Shown: positions 8,266 to 17,060 of the stretch, piece after piece
Layout: every line of letters begins with the position of its first letter
Numbering within the stretch: position 1 is the stretch's first letter
Source of the DNA: Sva-07 sp031398325
GTDB lineage: Bacteria; Actinomycetota; Acidimicrobiia; Acidimicrobiales; Ilumatobacteraceae
Length of the DNA stretch: 64,000 bases
Direction: 5' to 3'
NCBI GenBank assembly: GCA_031398325.1
Contig: JANNNB010000072.1
Span: 1-64,000 of the forward strand
Program-made: the position numbers and the translations under genes
Notes under the pieces: model-generated
The model's database searches: none
What the model saw: the letters and a program-made list of their open reading frames with translations, nothing else
Told to the model about the DNA's origin: nothing

Positions 8266-9594
8266 GTGACATCGATGCCGCCTGCCGACCGCCGGTCGGC
8301 GCGCCGCGACGGCGTTGCCAGGACCATCCTTCACGCGGACATGGACGCGTTCTTCGTGTCCGTGGAGTTGCGACGTCGTCCCGAACTGGCCGGCCAGCCG
8401 GTGGTCGTCGGGGGCACGGGTGCGCGCGGGGTGGTCGCTGCCGCCTCGTACGAAGCCCGTCGCTACGGGGTGCGATCGGCGATGCCATCGGCGGTCGCGC
8501 GCCGCCGTTGCCCTCATGCGGTGTTCCTCGCGGGTGATCACGAGCTGTATGCGAGCGTCAGTCGCGACGTTCGTGAGATCTTCGACCGGTTCACCCCGAT
8601 CGTCGAACCGTTGTCGCTCGACGAAGCGTTCCTCGACGTGTCCGGTGCGGCGACGCTGTTCGGTGACGGTGCGGCGATCGCTCGTGCCATCCGTGCGGCC
8701 GTACGCCACGAGCTCGACCTCGGTTGCTCGGTCGGGGTCGCGCCGAACAAGTTCCTGGCCAAGTTGGCCTCGGTCGAAGCGAAGCCGGTGGCGCATCCCG
8801 ATCGCATCGATCCCGGTCCTGGGGTCGTCGTCGTCGAGCCGGGGCGAGAGCAGGAATTCCTCGACCGCCTGCCGGTCGAACGGATGTGGGGAGTCGGCCC
8901 GGTCACACTCGACAAGCTGCATCGACTCGGGGTGACCCGAGTTCGCGACCTCCGAAGCGTCGACTCCGCCCTGCTCGCCACCGCCGTCGGCGCGACCCAG
9001 GCCCGCCATCTCGGCGCATTGGCGATCGGGCATGACGAGCGAGCGGTCGAGACGGATCGCGTGGCCAAGTCGATCGGCCACGAGGAGACCTACGCCGTCG
9101 ACAAGTTCACCGATACCGAACTCCAACGTGAACTCGTGCGTCTCGCAGACGGGGTCGCGACGCGGCTCCGGAAGGCCGGGGTCGGTGCCCGCACGATCAC
9201 GCTGAAGGTGCGCTTCGCCGGGTTCCACACCATCAGCCGATCGGTGACGACCAGCGACGTCGTCGACCTGGCGTCGGATCTGATCGCCATCGCCTCGCCC
9301 ATGCTGCGCGAGATCGACGCGACTCCGGGAGTACGCCTGCTGGGGCTGAGCGGATCCAACCTCGGTCCGCCGACCCGCCAACTCACGCTGGACATGGACG
9401 GTCCCGGCGGCGAGATCGAGGGCAAGGCGGCCGACTGGGCATCGGCGACCGAGGCGATGGACGCCATCCGGGACCGCTTCGGATCAGCGGCGATCGGCCC
9501 GGCGAGCTCGCTGGAGCGCGATGGGATCCGCATCGTCAGGAGCGGGGCACAGCAATGGGGGCCGGAGCACGACCCCACCAACCAATCTGGCTGA
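8266..9594 (+). CDS. dinB: DNA polymerase IV (Y family)
   Basis: Error-prone translesion polymerase of about 442 residues. HADMDAFFVSVE carries the first catalytic Asp, SLDEAFLD the Asp-Glu pair; the palm continues with SVGVAPNKFLAKLAS, a helix-hairpin-helix thumb (MWGVGPVTLDKLHRLGV) and the little-finger domain (SIGHEETYAVD to LGLSGSNLGPP). GTG 8266 is chosen because CAGACT lies 6 nt upstream; ATG 8275 is the alternative and removes three residues. A typical C-terminal beta-clamp peptide (QLTLDM, near the LGPPTRQLTLD segment) is present, consistent with clamp recruitment. Upstream in-frame sequence belongs to the divergent genes and is not coding on this strand. Confidence 0.93.
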   Translation: MTSMPPADRRSARRDGVARTILHADMDAFFVSVELRRRPELAGQPVVVGGTGARGVVAAASYEARRYGVRSAMPSAVARRRCPHAVFLAGDHELYASVSRDVREIFDRFTPIVEPLSLDEAFLDVSGAATLFGDGAAIARAIRAAVRHELDLGCSVGVAPNKFLAKLASVEAKPVAHPDRIDPGPGVVVVEPGREQEFLDRLPVERMWGVGPVTLDKLHRLGVTRVRDLRSVDSALLATAVGATQARHLGALAIGHDERAVETDRVAKSIGHEETYAVDKFTDTELQRELVRLADGVATRLRKAGVGARTITLKVRFAGFHTISRSVTTSDVVDLASDLIAIASPMLREIDATPGVRLLGLSGSNLGPPTRQLTLDMDGPGGEIEGKAADWASATEAMDAIRDRFGSAAIGPASSLERDGIRIVRSGAQQWGPEHDPTNQSG

Positions 9595-9609
9595 TCTCTG
9601 TTCGTCGCG

Positions 9610-9638
9610 TTGAGGAATGGCTTCGAACGTGCGATGAT
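9610..9638 (+). promoter_or_regulatory. Promoter candidate for the DUF3040 gene
   Basis: TTGAGG (9610-9615), a 17-bp spacer and GATGAT (9633-9638), 6 nt before the GTG at 9645. The spacing is ideal and fits a leaderless transcript. Confidence 0.4.
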
Positions 9639-9644
9639 GAGGGC

Positions 9645-9977
9645 GTGCCTCTCTCCGAGGAAGAGCAGCGAATACTTCGCCAGATCGAGCAGGAGCTCGA
9701 ACAGGACCCGACGTTCTCCCAACGCGGGTATCGAGTGTCCCGTCGGCGGTCGCTGTTGCTCGTCTTCGGGCTCATCGGCGGGCTCGCCTTGACGATCGGT
9801 GGGCTCGCACTGAACTTCCTGTTCGCATTCGCAGGCTTCGTGCTCGTGCTCGTGGTGGCGCTGATGCTCGAGACCGAACTGCGGCTGCTGGGCCGCGAGC
9901 GGCTGGGTCAGCTGCCGATCTCCGCGTGGCTCAGCGGACGCCGCCCGAGCGGCGTCGACGACGACGCCACGCGGTGA
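9645..9977 (+). CDS. DUF3040 family membrane protein
   Basis: 110 residues. The N-terminus PLSEEEQRILRQIEQELEQD followed by two hydrophobic helices (about 42-80) is the standard layout of actinobacterial DUF3040 proteins, which are of unknown function. The cytoplasmic N-terminal helix is charged. In many actinobacteria these genes lie close to the division cluster and to dinB; the dcw cluster here begins about 8 kb downstream. Confidence 0.8.
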   Translation: MPLSEEEQRILRQIEQELEQDPTFSQRGYRVSRRRSLLLVFGLIGGLALTIGGLALNFLFAFAGFVLVLVVALMLETELRLLGRERLGQLPISAWLSGRRPSGVDDDATR

Positions 9978-9986
9978 TCCCGCCGG

Positions 9987-12308
9987 TCACTGCCAACGCG
10001 TGAAGTAGCGCCGGACGCGGGCTGCGGTGCCGAGCGACTCGGTGACGGCCCGCTCGATCTGGTGTGTCCAGTGCGCCCCGTCACGCAGACGACTCGAGCC
10101 GTAGGCGCCGGCGACATCGAATCCGTCCGAACCCTCCGGACGGTACGTGGCCTCGGTGAGTGTCTCGGCCAACGACTTGATCGGCCGAGAAGCGATCGGG
10201 AACACCGCCGCGGCCCTGAACGCGATCTCGGTCGGCGTGTCCGACGTTGCGATCGGCACGTCGACGTCGCGTAGCGAGCGCAGGGCCCGGTCCCACAGCC
10301 GTCGGAGCTTCTCGTCGTTGGTCCGCCCAACGGCTCGGCGCCGGATCCGCCGCACGGCTGCCGGAGCGATGAGCGCGACCGCGAGGAGCGCCAACAGCCA
10401 GGGTGCGGTCCCTGCCGTGCCGTCATCGGGCGCCGTCGAGGCATCGGTGCCCCCAGCGTCGGCGGACGGCAGCTCGGGCGGGTCACCGACTGCGGGCCCC
10501 GCCGGGTCGAGCGGATCGGGCGCGACCGTCGGCGTCGGGATGGCCGCTTCCTCATCGGCGGTCTCTTCGGGTGCATCCGACGTCGAGGTCGTGTCCTGCG
10601 CCGCTGGCACGCCGGTGTAGGACTCGGTTCCGGGAGCTCCGCGTCCCGGTGTCGGTTCGAACAGCACCCAACCGAGGCCGTCGAACCAGACTTCGGGCCA
10701 GGCATGGGCGTTGCGCCCTGCGACCGAGTACTGCCCGGCGCCGATCGCCTTGCCCGTCGTGAAACCCACGGCGACCCGCGCCGGAATGCCGAGCGAGCGC
10801 ATCATCGCGGCGTACGTTCCCGCGAACTGCTCGCAATAGCCGACGCGGTCGCGCAGGAAGCCTTCGATGGCGGTGTTCCCGTGACCCGGCTGCACCTGCA
10901 GGCTGTAGGTGAATTCGGACTTGAACCAGTTCTGCAGCGCGATCGCGGTGTCATAGGTCGTCGTCGTGCCGGCCGTCACGTCGGCCGCCGTCCGTGTAGC
11001 GATCTCGGGGAAGTCGTCGGGCAACTCGAGGTAGATCGGGTCGCCGGGATCGATCGACGTCGCGGAGGCGAGGACGCTGGGGTCGAAGCGCGGTGGCGCT
11101 GACTCGACCACGAACGAGTCGCCGCTCTCGAACTCGTCCCTCGAGGAGAGCGTCGTGGTTGCCTGGTCGTAGTCGATCGTGTCCTGACTGGTCGTCGCAG
11201 TCGCTGCGGTCGGATCGGGAGCGACGGGGATCATCGTTCCAGCGAGCCCGGTGATCCGAACCTGTTGGCGGATCGACGGTGCGGAGCGGGACGCGATCAA
11301 CTCGAAGTCCGCCGTGCCCACTTCGCGATCGGCCGGTTCCCACGTGGTGCCGTCGAACGACGGCAACGTCGTGGAGCGCCAGTAGGACTCGGCATTCGCC
11401 GTGACCACGATCAGTTCGGTTTCCCGTTGGTTCGTCAGGCGGCTCCGGATGTCCACGAGGGCGCTCAGCTCCGCGCCGGAGCCGTCGCCCGTTCCACGGG
11501 TGTCGAAGAGCGCCTCGGCGCGCGCCCCAGGAAGCCGCTGTCCGACGTAGCCGGCGAGCAGTGCGACGACCAACGCCGTACACACGGCCTGGCCGACGAC
11601 GCGTCCCGACGCGCGAATGCCACCGGGAGCATGGTGGGCACGCAGCAGCACCGTCGCCACGACGCCGGCCGCGACCAGTGCGACGGTCAGATCGACCCGA
11701 AGCCGGTCCGCACCGAGCGCGGCGATGAACACGAACAGCACGCCACCAGGCACCAACGCTTCGGCACGTGCCAACGCTCCGAATGCGAACGCATCGGACA
11801 GGCACACTGCGAACGCCATACCGATGGCGGCCAACACCGGCCATCCGCCGTCGTCGACGACCGGAGCGACGGCAACCTGGAACTGCTCGCGAACCAGGTC
11901 GAGCTCGGCGTTGAAGAGCGTCCAGGTGTCGCCGCTCGGCGCACCCCACGAGTAGGTGGCTCCGTAGAACATGATGCCGACGGTCCAGAAGAGCGCGACC
12001 GCCACCGTCGGAATCGTGATCCACGTCGGGACTCCGAGCCGCCGAGCCGCGAGTCCGATGCCGTGGCCGACGACGACGAGGACGACGAGGTTGTCGAAGA
12101 AGGTCCATCCGGCGAACACGCGCGCGAATCCCGCTGCGACCGCGAGCGAGAACACCGCCAGACCGAGCGAGGCGAGAGCGTCGGACGTGAACGACTTCGC
12201 CGGCGGCTGAGGGCGCGACGACGGTTGGGGTTGGCTCGCCACTGGTGGTGCTGCATCGATTTCGTCGGCGCTCGCGTCGGCCGGGGACATCGAATCGAGC
12301 AGCGTCAT
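9987..12308 (-). CDS. Membrane transglutaminase-like protein
   Basis: 773 residues. A proline- and serine-rich N-terminus is followed by several membrane helices (about 45-240) and an extracytoplasmic transglutaminase core: RDRVGYCEQFAGTYAAM (catalytic Cys), NAHAWPEVWF (His) and the acidic residue in LFEPTPGRG. After the core comes a low-complexity linker rich in Thr, Pro, Asp and Glu, a final membrane helix and a cytoplasmic DUF4129-like tail. Members of this family accompany DUF58 and MoxR proteins; substrates are unknown. The ATG overlaps the DUF58 stop by 4 bases, making it the last gene of the moxR-DUF58-transglutaminase operon. Confidence 0.88.
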   Translation of the reverse strand: MTLLDSMSPADASADEIDAAPPVASQPQPSSRPQPPAKSFTSDALASLGLAVFSLAVAAGFARVFAGWTFFDNLVVLVVVGHGIGLAARRLGVPTWITIPTVAVALFWTVGIMFYGATYSWGAPSGDTWTLFNAELDLVREQFQVAVAPVVDDGGWPVLAAIGMAFAVCLSDAFAFGALARAEALVPGGVLFVFIAALGADRLRVDLTVALVAAGVVATVLLRAHHAPGGIRASGRVVGQAVCTALVVALLAGYVGQRLPGARAEALFDTRGTGDGSGAELSALVDIRSRLTNQRETELIVVTANAESYWRSTTLPSFDGTTWEPADREVGTADFELIASRSAPSIRQQVRITGLAGTMIPVAPDPTAATATTSQDTIDYDQATTTLSSRDEFESGDSFVVESAPPRFDPSVLASATSIDPGDPIYLELPDDFPEIATRTAADVTAGTTTTYDTAIALQNWFKSEFTYSLQVQPGHGNTAIEGFLRDRVGYCEQFAGTYAAMMRSLGIPARVAVGFTTGKAIGAGQYSVAGRNAHAWPEVWFDGLGWVLFEPTPGRGAPGTESYTGVPAAQDTTSTSDAPEETADEEAAIPTPTVAPDPLDPAGPAVGDPPELPSADAGGTDASTAPDDGTAGTAPWLLALLAVALIAPAAVRRIRRRAVGRTNDEKLRRLWDRALRSLRDVDVPIATSDTPTEIAFRAAAVFPIASRPIKSLAETLTEATYRPEGSDGFDVAGAYGSSRLRDGAHWTHQIERAVTESLGTAARVRRYFTRWQ

Positions 12309-13462
12309 GGCCGCGCCGCCTGGACGTCGAGTCGACCTCGGCCGGTCAGTTGCTGCCAGCAACTCACGAACTCGCCCTCGGTGCGTGCCGCGACGTCGAG
12401 CGAGGTCCGTCCAGCGGCTTCGGTGACGACCGAGACCGCGGTCTGTGTCGGGTCGAGGATCGCGTGTGCGGCCCGAACCCCCGGGGACGATGGAGCGGCC
12501 GTGATCACGATCAGCAGACCGAGACCCTCGCCCGGATCGTGGTCGATCGACCCCATGGGAACGTCCGATGGTTCGATGCCCGCGAGCAGCCGCAACGTGT
12601 TGGCGGCGACTTCGGGTCCACGCAGATCGATCGATCCCGCCGTCACGAAACGCGTGGACAGTCCCGCCCGGTCGGCGCTGTGGACCAAACTCGCAGCGGC
12701 CGTGACCGCTCGCTCGAACCCGTCGTCGTCCCGGTAGACGGAGGACTCCGCGTCGAGCACGATCGTGCAGCGGCGCAAACCCTCGGTCGTGTGTTCCTTG
12801 ACGAGCAGCTGTTCCGAACGTGCCGATGCCTTCCAATGGATGGATCGCGGTTCGTCGCCGTCGACGTATTCGCGAAGACCGTGGAACTCGCCAGGTCCGA
12901 GCCGTCGGGCCATCGCGAGCAACTGTGCTCCGAGCACGCCTTGACCGAGCTGCGGCATGTCGAGGAGGAAGGCTCGCGGCGCGACGTATGCCTCCTCCAC
13001 GTCGAGCAGTCGGGTGCGGGAGCGGGCCATGCCGAGCGGATCGCGATTCTCCACGACGAGAGGGCCGAGCCGCACGATCCCGCGCCCGGTGGCCATGAGC
13101 TGATAACCGGTCGAGGTGAATCCCCCACTCGGCATGGGTGCCAGAGGGAGGCGCGCGACGTACGACGGCGACCGTGGGCGCCGAACCTCTTCCGACAGTG
13201 TGAACTCGCTCGATCGCACCGACCCGAGATGCTCGATTCGGACGTCGACGCGCCCGACGTCGCCGGCGACCAGGACCGCAGGATGGATCCACCGGCCGGC
13301 GCGTAGACGGGGCCGACGAATCCAGACGATCAGCAGCGAGACCGCGGCGGCGGCGAGGAAGCCGGAGCCGATGATGAACAGTTCGAGGATGCCGAACACC
13401 CGTGCTGCGACGATCGACGAGATTCCTGCACCGACCGCAACGAAACCTTGTCGATTCAGCAC
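12305..13462 (-). CDS. DUF58 domain-containing membrane protein
   Basis: 385 residues. Two N-terminal membrane helices (about 8-48) precede a beta-rich segment and the DUF58 core FHGLREYVDGDEPRSIHWK (about 195-213). The C-terminal part resembles a von Willebrand A-like fold with a degenerate metal site (TIVLDAESSV). The start is GTG; 26 bases separate it from the moxR stop. DUF58 proteins are thought to work with MoxR ATPases in assembly of exported or membrane complexes, but no precise function is established. Confidence 0.85.
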   Translation of the reverse strand: MLNRQGFVAVGAGISSIVAARVFGILELFIIGSGFLAAAAVSLLIVWIRRPRLRAGRWIHPAVLVAGDVGRVDVRIEHLGSVRSSEFTLSEEVRRPRSPSYVARLPLAPMPSGGFTSTGYQLMATGRGIVRLGPLVVENRDPLGMARSRTRLLDVEEAYVAPRAFLLDMPQLGQGVLGAQLLAMARRLGPGEFHGLREYVDGDEPRSIHWKASARSEQLLVKEHTTEGLRRCTIVLDAESSVYRDDDGFERAVTAAASLVHSADRAGLSTRFVTAGSIDLRGPEVAANTLRLLAGIEPSDVPMGSIDHDPGEGLGLLIVITAAPSSPGVRAAHAILDPTQTAVSVVTEAAGRTSLDVAARTEGEFVSCWQQLTGRGRLDVQAARP

Positions 13463-13488
13463 GGCGTCTCGCTACTCACACGGCATCT

Positions 13489-14553
13489 CTACTGTGCGAT
13501 CGGAACGGGTACCGCGTCGAACACCTCGCTGATCGCGTCCGCGGGGGAGAGGTGCGCGCTCCGATCGGCCCGCATCATGATGCGATGGCTGAGGGTGGCG
13601 AGTCCGACGGCTTTCACGTCATCGGGTGTCGCGTAATTGCGACCGCGCGCTGCCGCGTGAGCGCGGGCGCCAGCGGCCAGCTGCAGCGTGGCACGCGGCG
13701 AGAGGCCCAATTCGATCCCTGGGTGACGCCGGCTCGCTTCCGCGAGATCGACCAGATATGCCTTGAGCGCGTTCGCCACGTAGATCGAATTGACGGCCTC
13801 GATCATCGATCTGATTTCGTCGATCGACACGACGGGCACGAGGCGCCGCAGCGCCGCCGCTGACCCCTGGTTGTCGAGCATCTCGATCTCGGCCGCCCGA
13901 CCGGGGTAGCCGATCGCGATTCGGAAGAGGAAGCGATCGAGCTGGCTCTCCGGCAACCGATAGGTGCCCTCCTGATCGACCGGGTTCTGGGTGGCGATCA
14001 CCATGAACGGCGCGTCGAGCCCACGGCTCACGCCGTCCGCGGTGATCTGGCGCTCCTCCATCGCCTCGAGGAGTGCCGACTGCGTCTTCGGCGAAGCCCG
14101 GTTGATCTCGTCAGCGAGGACGATGTTGGCGAAGAGTGGCCCTGGCTCGAAACGGAACGTCTCGGTGGAACGCTGGTACACGCTCACCCCGACCAGGTCG
14201 GTGGGCAGCAGATCGGGAGTGAACTGGACCCGCTTCCAGCTGCAATCGATCGACGCTGCGAGCGCTTTCGCCAAGCTCGTCTTGCCAACTCCTGGAACGT
14301 CTTCGACGAGGAGGTGACCTTCGGCCAGCAGGCACATGACGGCGAGTTCGATGGCGTCGATCTTGCCGTGGAGTACCTGCGCGACGTTTGCAGTGATCGC
14401 GTCGAAGAGTTGCCCGAACGAGCGCGACCCGACTCCGGGGACGGATCCGGGCGAATCGTTCTGACCGGTGGGCCGTGCAGCGCCCGACGGACGTTCACCT
14501 GCGGCCGTGCCCGTGAAGATCGGTGGACCGTCCTCTGCGATTCCCGTTGTCAC
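13489..14553 (-). CDS. MoxR-type AAA+ ATPase
   Basis: 354 residues. After a 45-residue flexible N-terminus the AAA+ core shows Walker A (VEDVPGVGKTSLAKAL), Walker B (NIVLADEINRASPKTQ), sensor 1 (VIATQNPVDQEGTYRLPE) and a C-terminal lid ending in the YATPDDVKAV signature. MoxR ATPases act as chaperones for maturation of protein complexes; this one leads the operon with DUF58 and transglutaminase genes. GTG 14553 is chosen: TACCCT (forward AGGGTA, 14561-14566) lies 7 nt upstream and upstream in-frame sequence is antisense to the divergent ROK gene. Confidence 0.9.
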   Translation of the reverse strand: MTTGIAEDGPPIFTGTAAGERPSGAARPTGQNDSPGSVPGVGSRSFGQLFDAITANVAQVLHGKIDAIELAVMCLLAEGHLLVEDVPGVGKTSLAKALAASIDCSWKRVQFTPDLLPTDLVGVSVYQRSTETFRFEPGPLFANIVLADEINRASPKTQSALLEAMEERQITADGVSRGLDAPFMVIATQNPVDQEGTYRLPESQLDRFLFRIAIGYPGRAAEIEMLDNQGSAAALRRLVPVVSIDEIRSMIEAVNSIYVANALKAYLVDLAEASRRHPGIELGLSPRATLQLAAGARAHAAARGRNYATPDDVKAVGLATLSHRIMMRADRSAHLSPADAISEVFDAVPVPIAQ

Positions 14554-14611
14554 CAGCCAGAGGGTAGACGTGCGGCGACCCTCCCGACAGTCGGCGATAC
14601 GGTTCCGTCGA

Positions 14612-15499
14612 GTGAACGCCCCCACCACCGACCGTGCGCCGACCGTGCTCGCCGTGGTCGTCGACCCGATCCGGCTGTCGGCAGGCATCGTCGACGCCGC
14701 CGGTGAGACCCTGGTGCGCGACCGGATCAGCACGCCGAGCCGTGAGGTGTGGCGTGTGCTGGAGCGATTGGTTCGACGCGTGCTCGCCGCAGCACCCGAC
14801 GAGATCGAGCCACCGCGTGTGGTCGGTGCGAGTTGCACCAGCCCCGTCGATCTGACCGCCGGTTCGGTGTCGCCGCACCTGATCAACGCGTGGTCCGCCT
14901 TTCCCCTGCGCGAATATCTCGAGGATCTGACCGGGCTCCCTGTCGTCCTCGACACCGGGGCGAGCGCTCTGGCGGCGGGCGAGCGCTGGGTGGGCGACGC
15001 CGTGCACGTCGACAGCTTCATCACGCTCGTCGTCGACGTGACCGTCGAATCGGCCGTCACCATCGGCGGGGTCAGGTTGCACGGTGCGCAGGGCAACGCC
15101 GGCTCGATGGCCCACGTCATCGTCGAGCCCGGCGGTCCGCAGTGTTGGTGTGGCGCGTTCGGGTGCCTGACGGCGATGGTGTCGGCCTCGGACCTCGAAC
15201 GCGAGATGAACCGTCCACTCCGCCGCGCCACCGACACGATCATCGACCGGACCGGCATCATGATCGGGCGCGCCCTCGCCACCTCCATGGCCATCTACGA
15301 CGTGTCGACCGTGTTCATCACCGGCTCGGTCGTCGACACCTTCGGCGACCCGCTCCTCGAGGCGGTGCATCGCGAAGTGATGTTGCGATCTCGACTGACG
15401 CACCTCGGAGGATTCTCCCTGGGCGAACTCTCGGGGCCGGTCCAGCCCCTCGTGGGCGCGGCCGCTCTGGCGTTCACCGGTCGGGTTACTGCGCGGTAA
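14612..15499 (+). CDS. Degenerate ROK-family protein (predicted non-kinase)
   Basis: 295 residues with the ROK fold: an N-terminal strand pair (LAVVVDPIRLSAGIVDAAG), a hinge, and the zinc-binding motif CWCGAFGC preceded by the zinc His in GSMAHV. Key kinase residues are gone. The N-terminal phosphate loop DxGGTK reads VVDPIRL; the catalytic Asp of the usual NDANAAALGE segment is replaced (LDTGASALAAGE); the GTGIGxG loop reads VDVTVES. I infer a structural or sugar-sensing role rather than sugar phosphorylation. No helix-turn-helix is present, so it is not a typical NagC-type repressor. GTG 14612 has TACGGT 8 nt upstream and diverges from moxR. Confidence 0.75.
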   Translation: MNAPTTDRAPTVLAVVVDPIRLSAGIVDAAGETLVRDRISTPSREVWRVLERLVRRVLAAAPDEIEPPRVVGASCTSPVDLTAGSVSPHLINAWSAFPLREYLEDLTGLPVVLDTGASALAAGERWVGDAVHVDSFITLVVDVTVESAVTIGGVRLHGAQGNAGSMAHVIVEPGGPQCWCGAFGCLTAMVSASDLEREMNRPLRRATDTIIDRTGIMIGRALATSMAIYDVSTVFITGSVVDTFGDPLLEAVHREVMLRSRLTHLGGFSLGELSGPVQPLVGAAALAFTGRVTAR

Positions 15500-15500
15500 C
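15485..15500. promoter_or_regulatory. Dyad upstream of the acyl-CoA dehydrogenase gene (candidate operator)
   Basis: GTTAC (15485-15489) and GTAAC (15496-15500) form an inverted repeat around TGCGCG, spanning the end of the ROK gene and lying about 10 bp before the -10-like TAGCCT (15511-15516). Position and size suit a TetR-type repressor of fatty-acid degradation genes. No regulator gene is adjacent. Confidence 0.3.
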
Positions 15501-15523
15501 TACGCTCGATTAGCCTGACCGGA

Positions 15524-16747
15524 ATGGACCCCACCTACAGCGTCGAAGCCGAGGCATACCGCGAGAAGGTCCAGGCGTTCCTGGCCGAGAAGTTGCCGGC
15601 CGGCTGGAAAGGCATCGGCGCACTCGAGGGGGAGGCCATCCAGGAATTCACGACGGAGTGGCGCAAGACGCTCTACGAGGCGAACTATCTCGCACCCGGA
15701 TGGCCGGTCGAGTACGGGGGCGCAGGTCTGAGCGCGCTGGAGCAGGTCATCCTCGCCGAGGAGTTCACCCGCGCCGGCGTGCCGACCGGGGGGCCGAACG
15801 ACGTCTTCGGTATCCAGATGCTCGGCAACACCCTGCTGATGTGGGGCACCGAGGAGCAGAAGAAGCACTACCTGCCGCGGATCTTGTCGGGCGCCGACAC
15901 CTGGTGTCAGGGCTACTCGGAGCCCAACGCCGGGTCCGACCTCGGCAATCTCGGGTTGCGGGCCGACCTCGACGGTGACGAATGGGTGCTCAACGGCCAG
16001 AAGATCTGGACGTCGGCCGGCCACCTCGCCGACCACATCTTCACGCTCGCCCGCACCGATCCCGACGCCCCGAAGCACAAGGGCATCTCGTTCCTCCTCG
16101 TACCGATGGATCAACCCGGTATCGAGGTCCGTCCGATCAAGATGATCTCCGGCGAGAGCGAGTTCAACGAGGTGTTCTACACCGATGCTCGTTGCCCGAA
16201 GGACAACGTGGTCGGTGGCGTCAACACCGGTTGGGGCGTGGCGATGTCGCTGCTCGGATTCGAGCGCGGCGAGGCGGCCGCAACGGCACCGATCCGCTAC
16301 CAGGGCGAGTTCGAACGGCTGGTCGCGTTGGCCAGGGAATACGGCGTCGCGGACGACCCGATCATTCGGCAGCGCCTGGCGTGGTGTTACTCGAAGGTCC
16401 AGATCATGCGATTCCTGGGCCAGCGCACGCTGACCCAGTTCCTCGCCGGCCATCATCCCGGGCCCGACGGAGCGATCTCCAAGCTGTACTGGAGCGAGTA
16501 TCACCGCCAGGTCACCGAGATCGGCGTCGACATCATGGGTGCCGACGCCCTCGTGACCGAGGGTCGGCCACCGTCATCGGCGTTCCAGACCGACGATCCG
16601 GGTGCACCGAACTCGTCGGCGTCATGGGTCGGCACCTTCCTCAATGCCCGCGCCGGCACGATCTACGCCGGGTCGTCGCAGATCCAGCGCAACATCATCG
16701 GCGAGATGATGCTCGGGCTCCCGAAGGAGCCCAAGCCATCGGCGTGA
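15524..16747 (+). CDS. Acyl-CoA dehydrogenase
   Basis: FAD-dependent alpha,beta-dehydrogenation of an acyl-CoA; 407 residues. The N-terminal helical domain contains GWPVEYGGAGLSALEQVILAEE; the middle strand domain has YSEPNAGSDLGNL and WVLNGQKIWTSAG, the FAD-contacting signatures; the C-terminal helical domain ends AGTIYAGSSQIQRNIIGE, diagnostic of the family. The substrate chain length cannot be read from the sequence. The ATG has TAGCCT 7 nt upstream, suggesting leaderless transcription, and a small dyad lies before it. The stop overlaps the start of an 81-residue protein gene. Confidence 0.93.
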   Translation: MDPTYSVEAEAYREKVQAFLAEKLPAGWKGIGALEGEAIQEFTTEWRKTLYEANYLAPGWPVEYGGAGLSALEQVILAEEFTRAGVPTGGPNDVFGIQMLGNTLLMWGTEEQKKHYLPRILSGADTWCQGYSEPNAGSDLGNLGLRADLDGDEWVLNGQKIWTSAGHLADHIFTLARTDPDAPKHKGISFLLVPMDQPGIEVRPIKMISGESEFNEVFYTDARCPKDNVVGGVNTGWGVAMSLLGFERGEAAATAPIRYQGEFERLVALAREYGVADDPIIRQRLAWCYSKVQIMRFLGQRTLTQFLAGHHPGPDGAISKLYWSEYHRQVTEIGVDIMGADALVTEGRPPSSAFQTDDPGAPNSSASWVGTFLNARAGTIYAGSSQIQRNIIGEMMLGLPKEPKPSA

Positions 16748-16992
16748 TGCTCCCGGTTCCCCTGCCTGCGATCAGGGCGGTCGTGCGACGTCCGTCGCTC
16801 TGGTTCACCGCGCTGCGACAAGTTGGCCGCCTCGCTCCCCACCGGTGGTGGCGGGCCGCACCGTTCCTGCCGCTCCCTGCGCCCGCGTACACCGAATTCC
16901 GCATGCTGACGCAGTACGGCGACTCAGCGCACCATCCGGAGCCTCACGATGTGGTGAACTACCTGAGATGGTGCAAGGCGTGGGGCAGCTGA
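16747..16992 (+). CDS. Small conserved protein (81 aa), function unknown
   Basis: 81 residues, rich in Arg, Pro and Trp, without membrane helices or export signal. The pattern RPSLWFTALRQ, WWRAAPFLPLPAPAY, FRMLTQYGD and DVVNYLRWCK resembles a small actinobacterial protein family I recall without a known function. The ATG overlaps the acyl-CoA dehydrogenase stop (TGATG); GTG 16744 is an alternative. Tight coupling suggests co-translation with the dehydrogenase. Confidence 0.65.
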   Translation: MLPVPLPAIRAVVRRPSLWFTALRQVGRLAPHRWWRAAPFLPLPAPAYTEFRMLTQYGDSAHHPEPHDVVNYLRWCKAWGS

Positions 16993-17060
16993 CCGTGCAG
17001 CCGGCGGGACCGGCCGAAAACCCAGCGCTCCGCAACTCGGGGTCTCGGTAAGGTCCGGCC

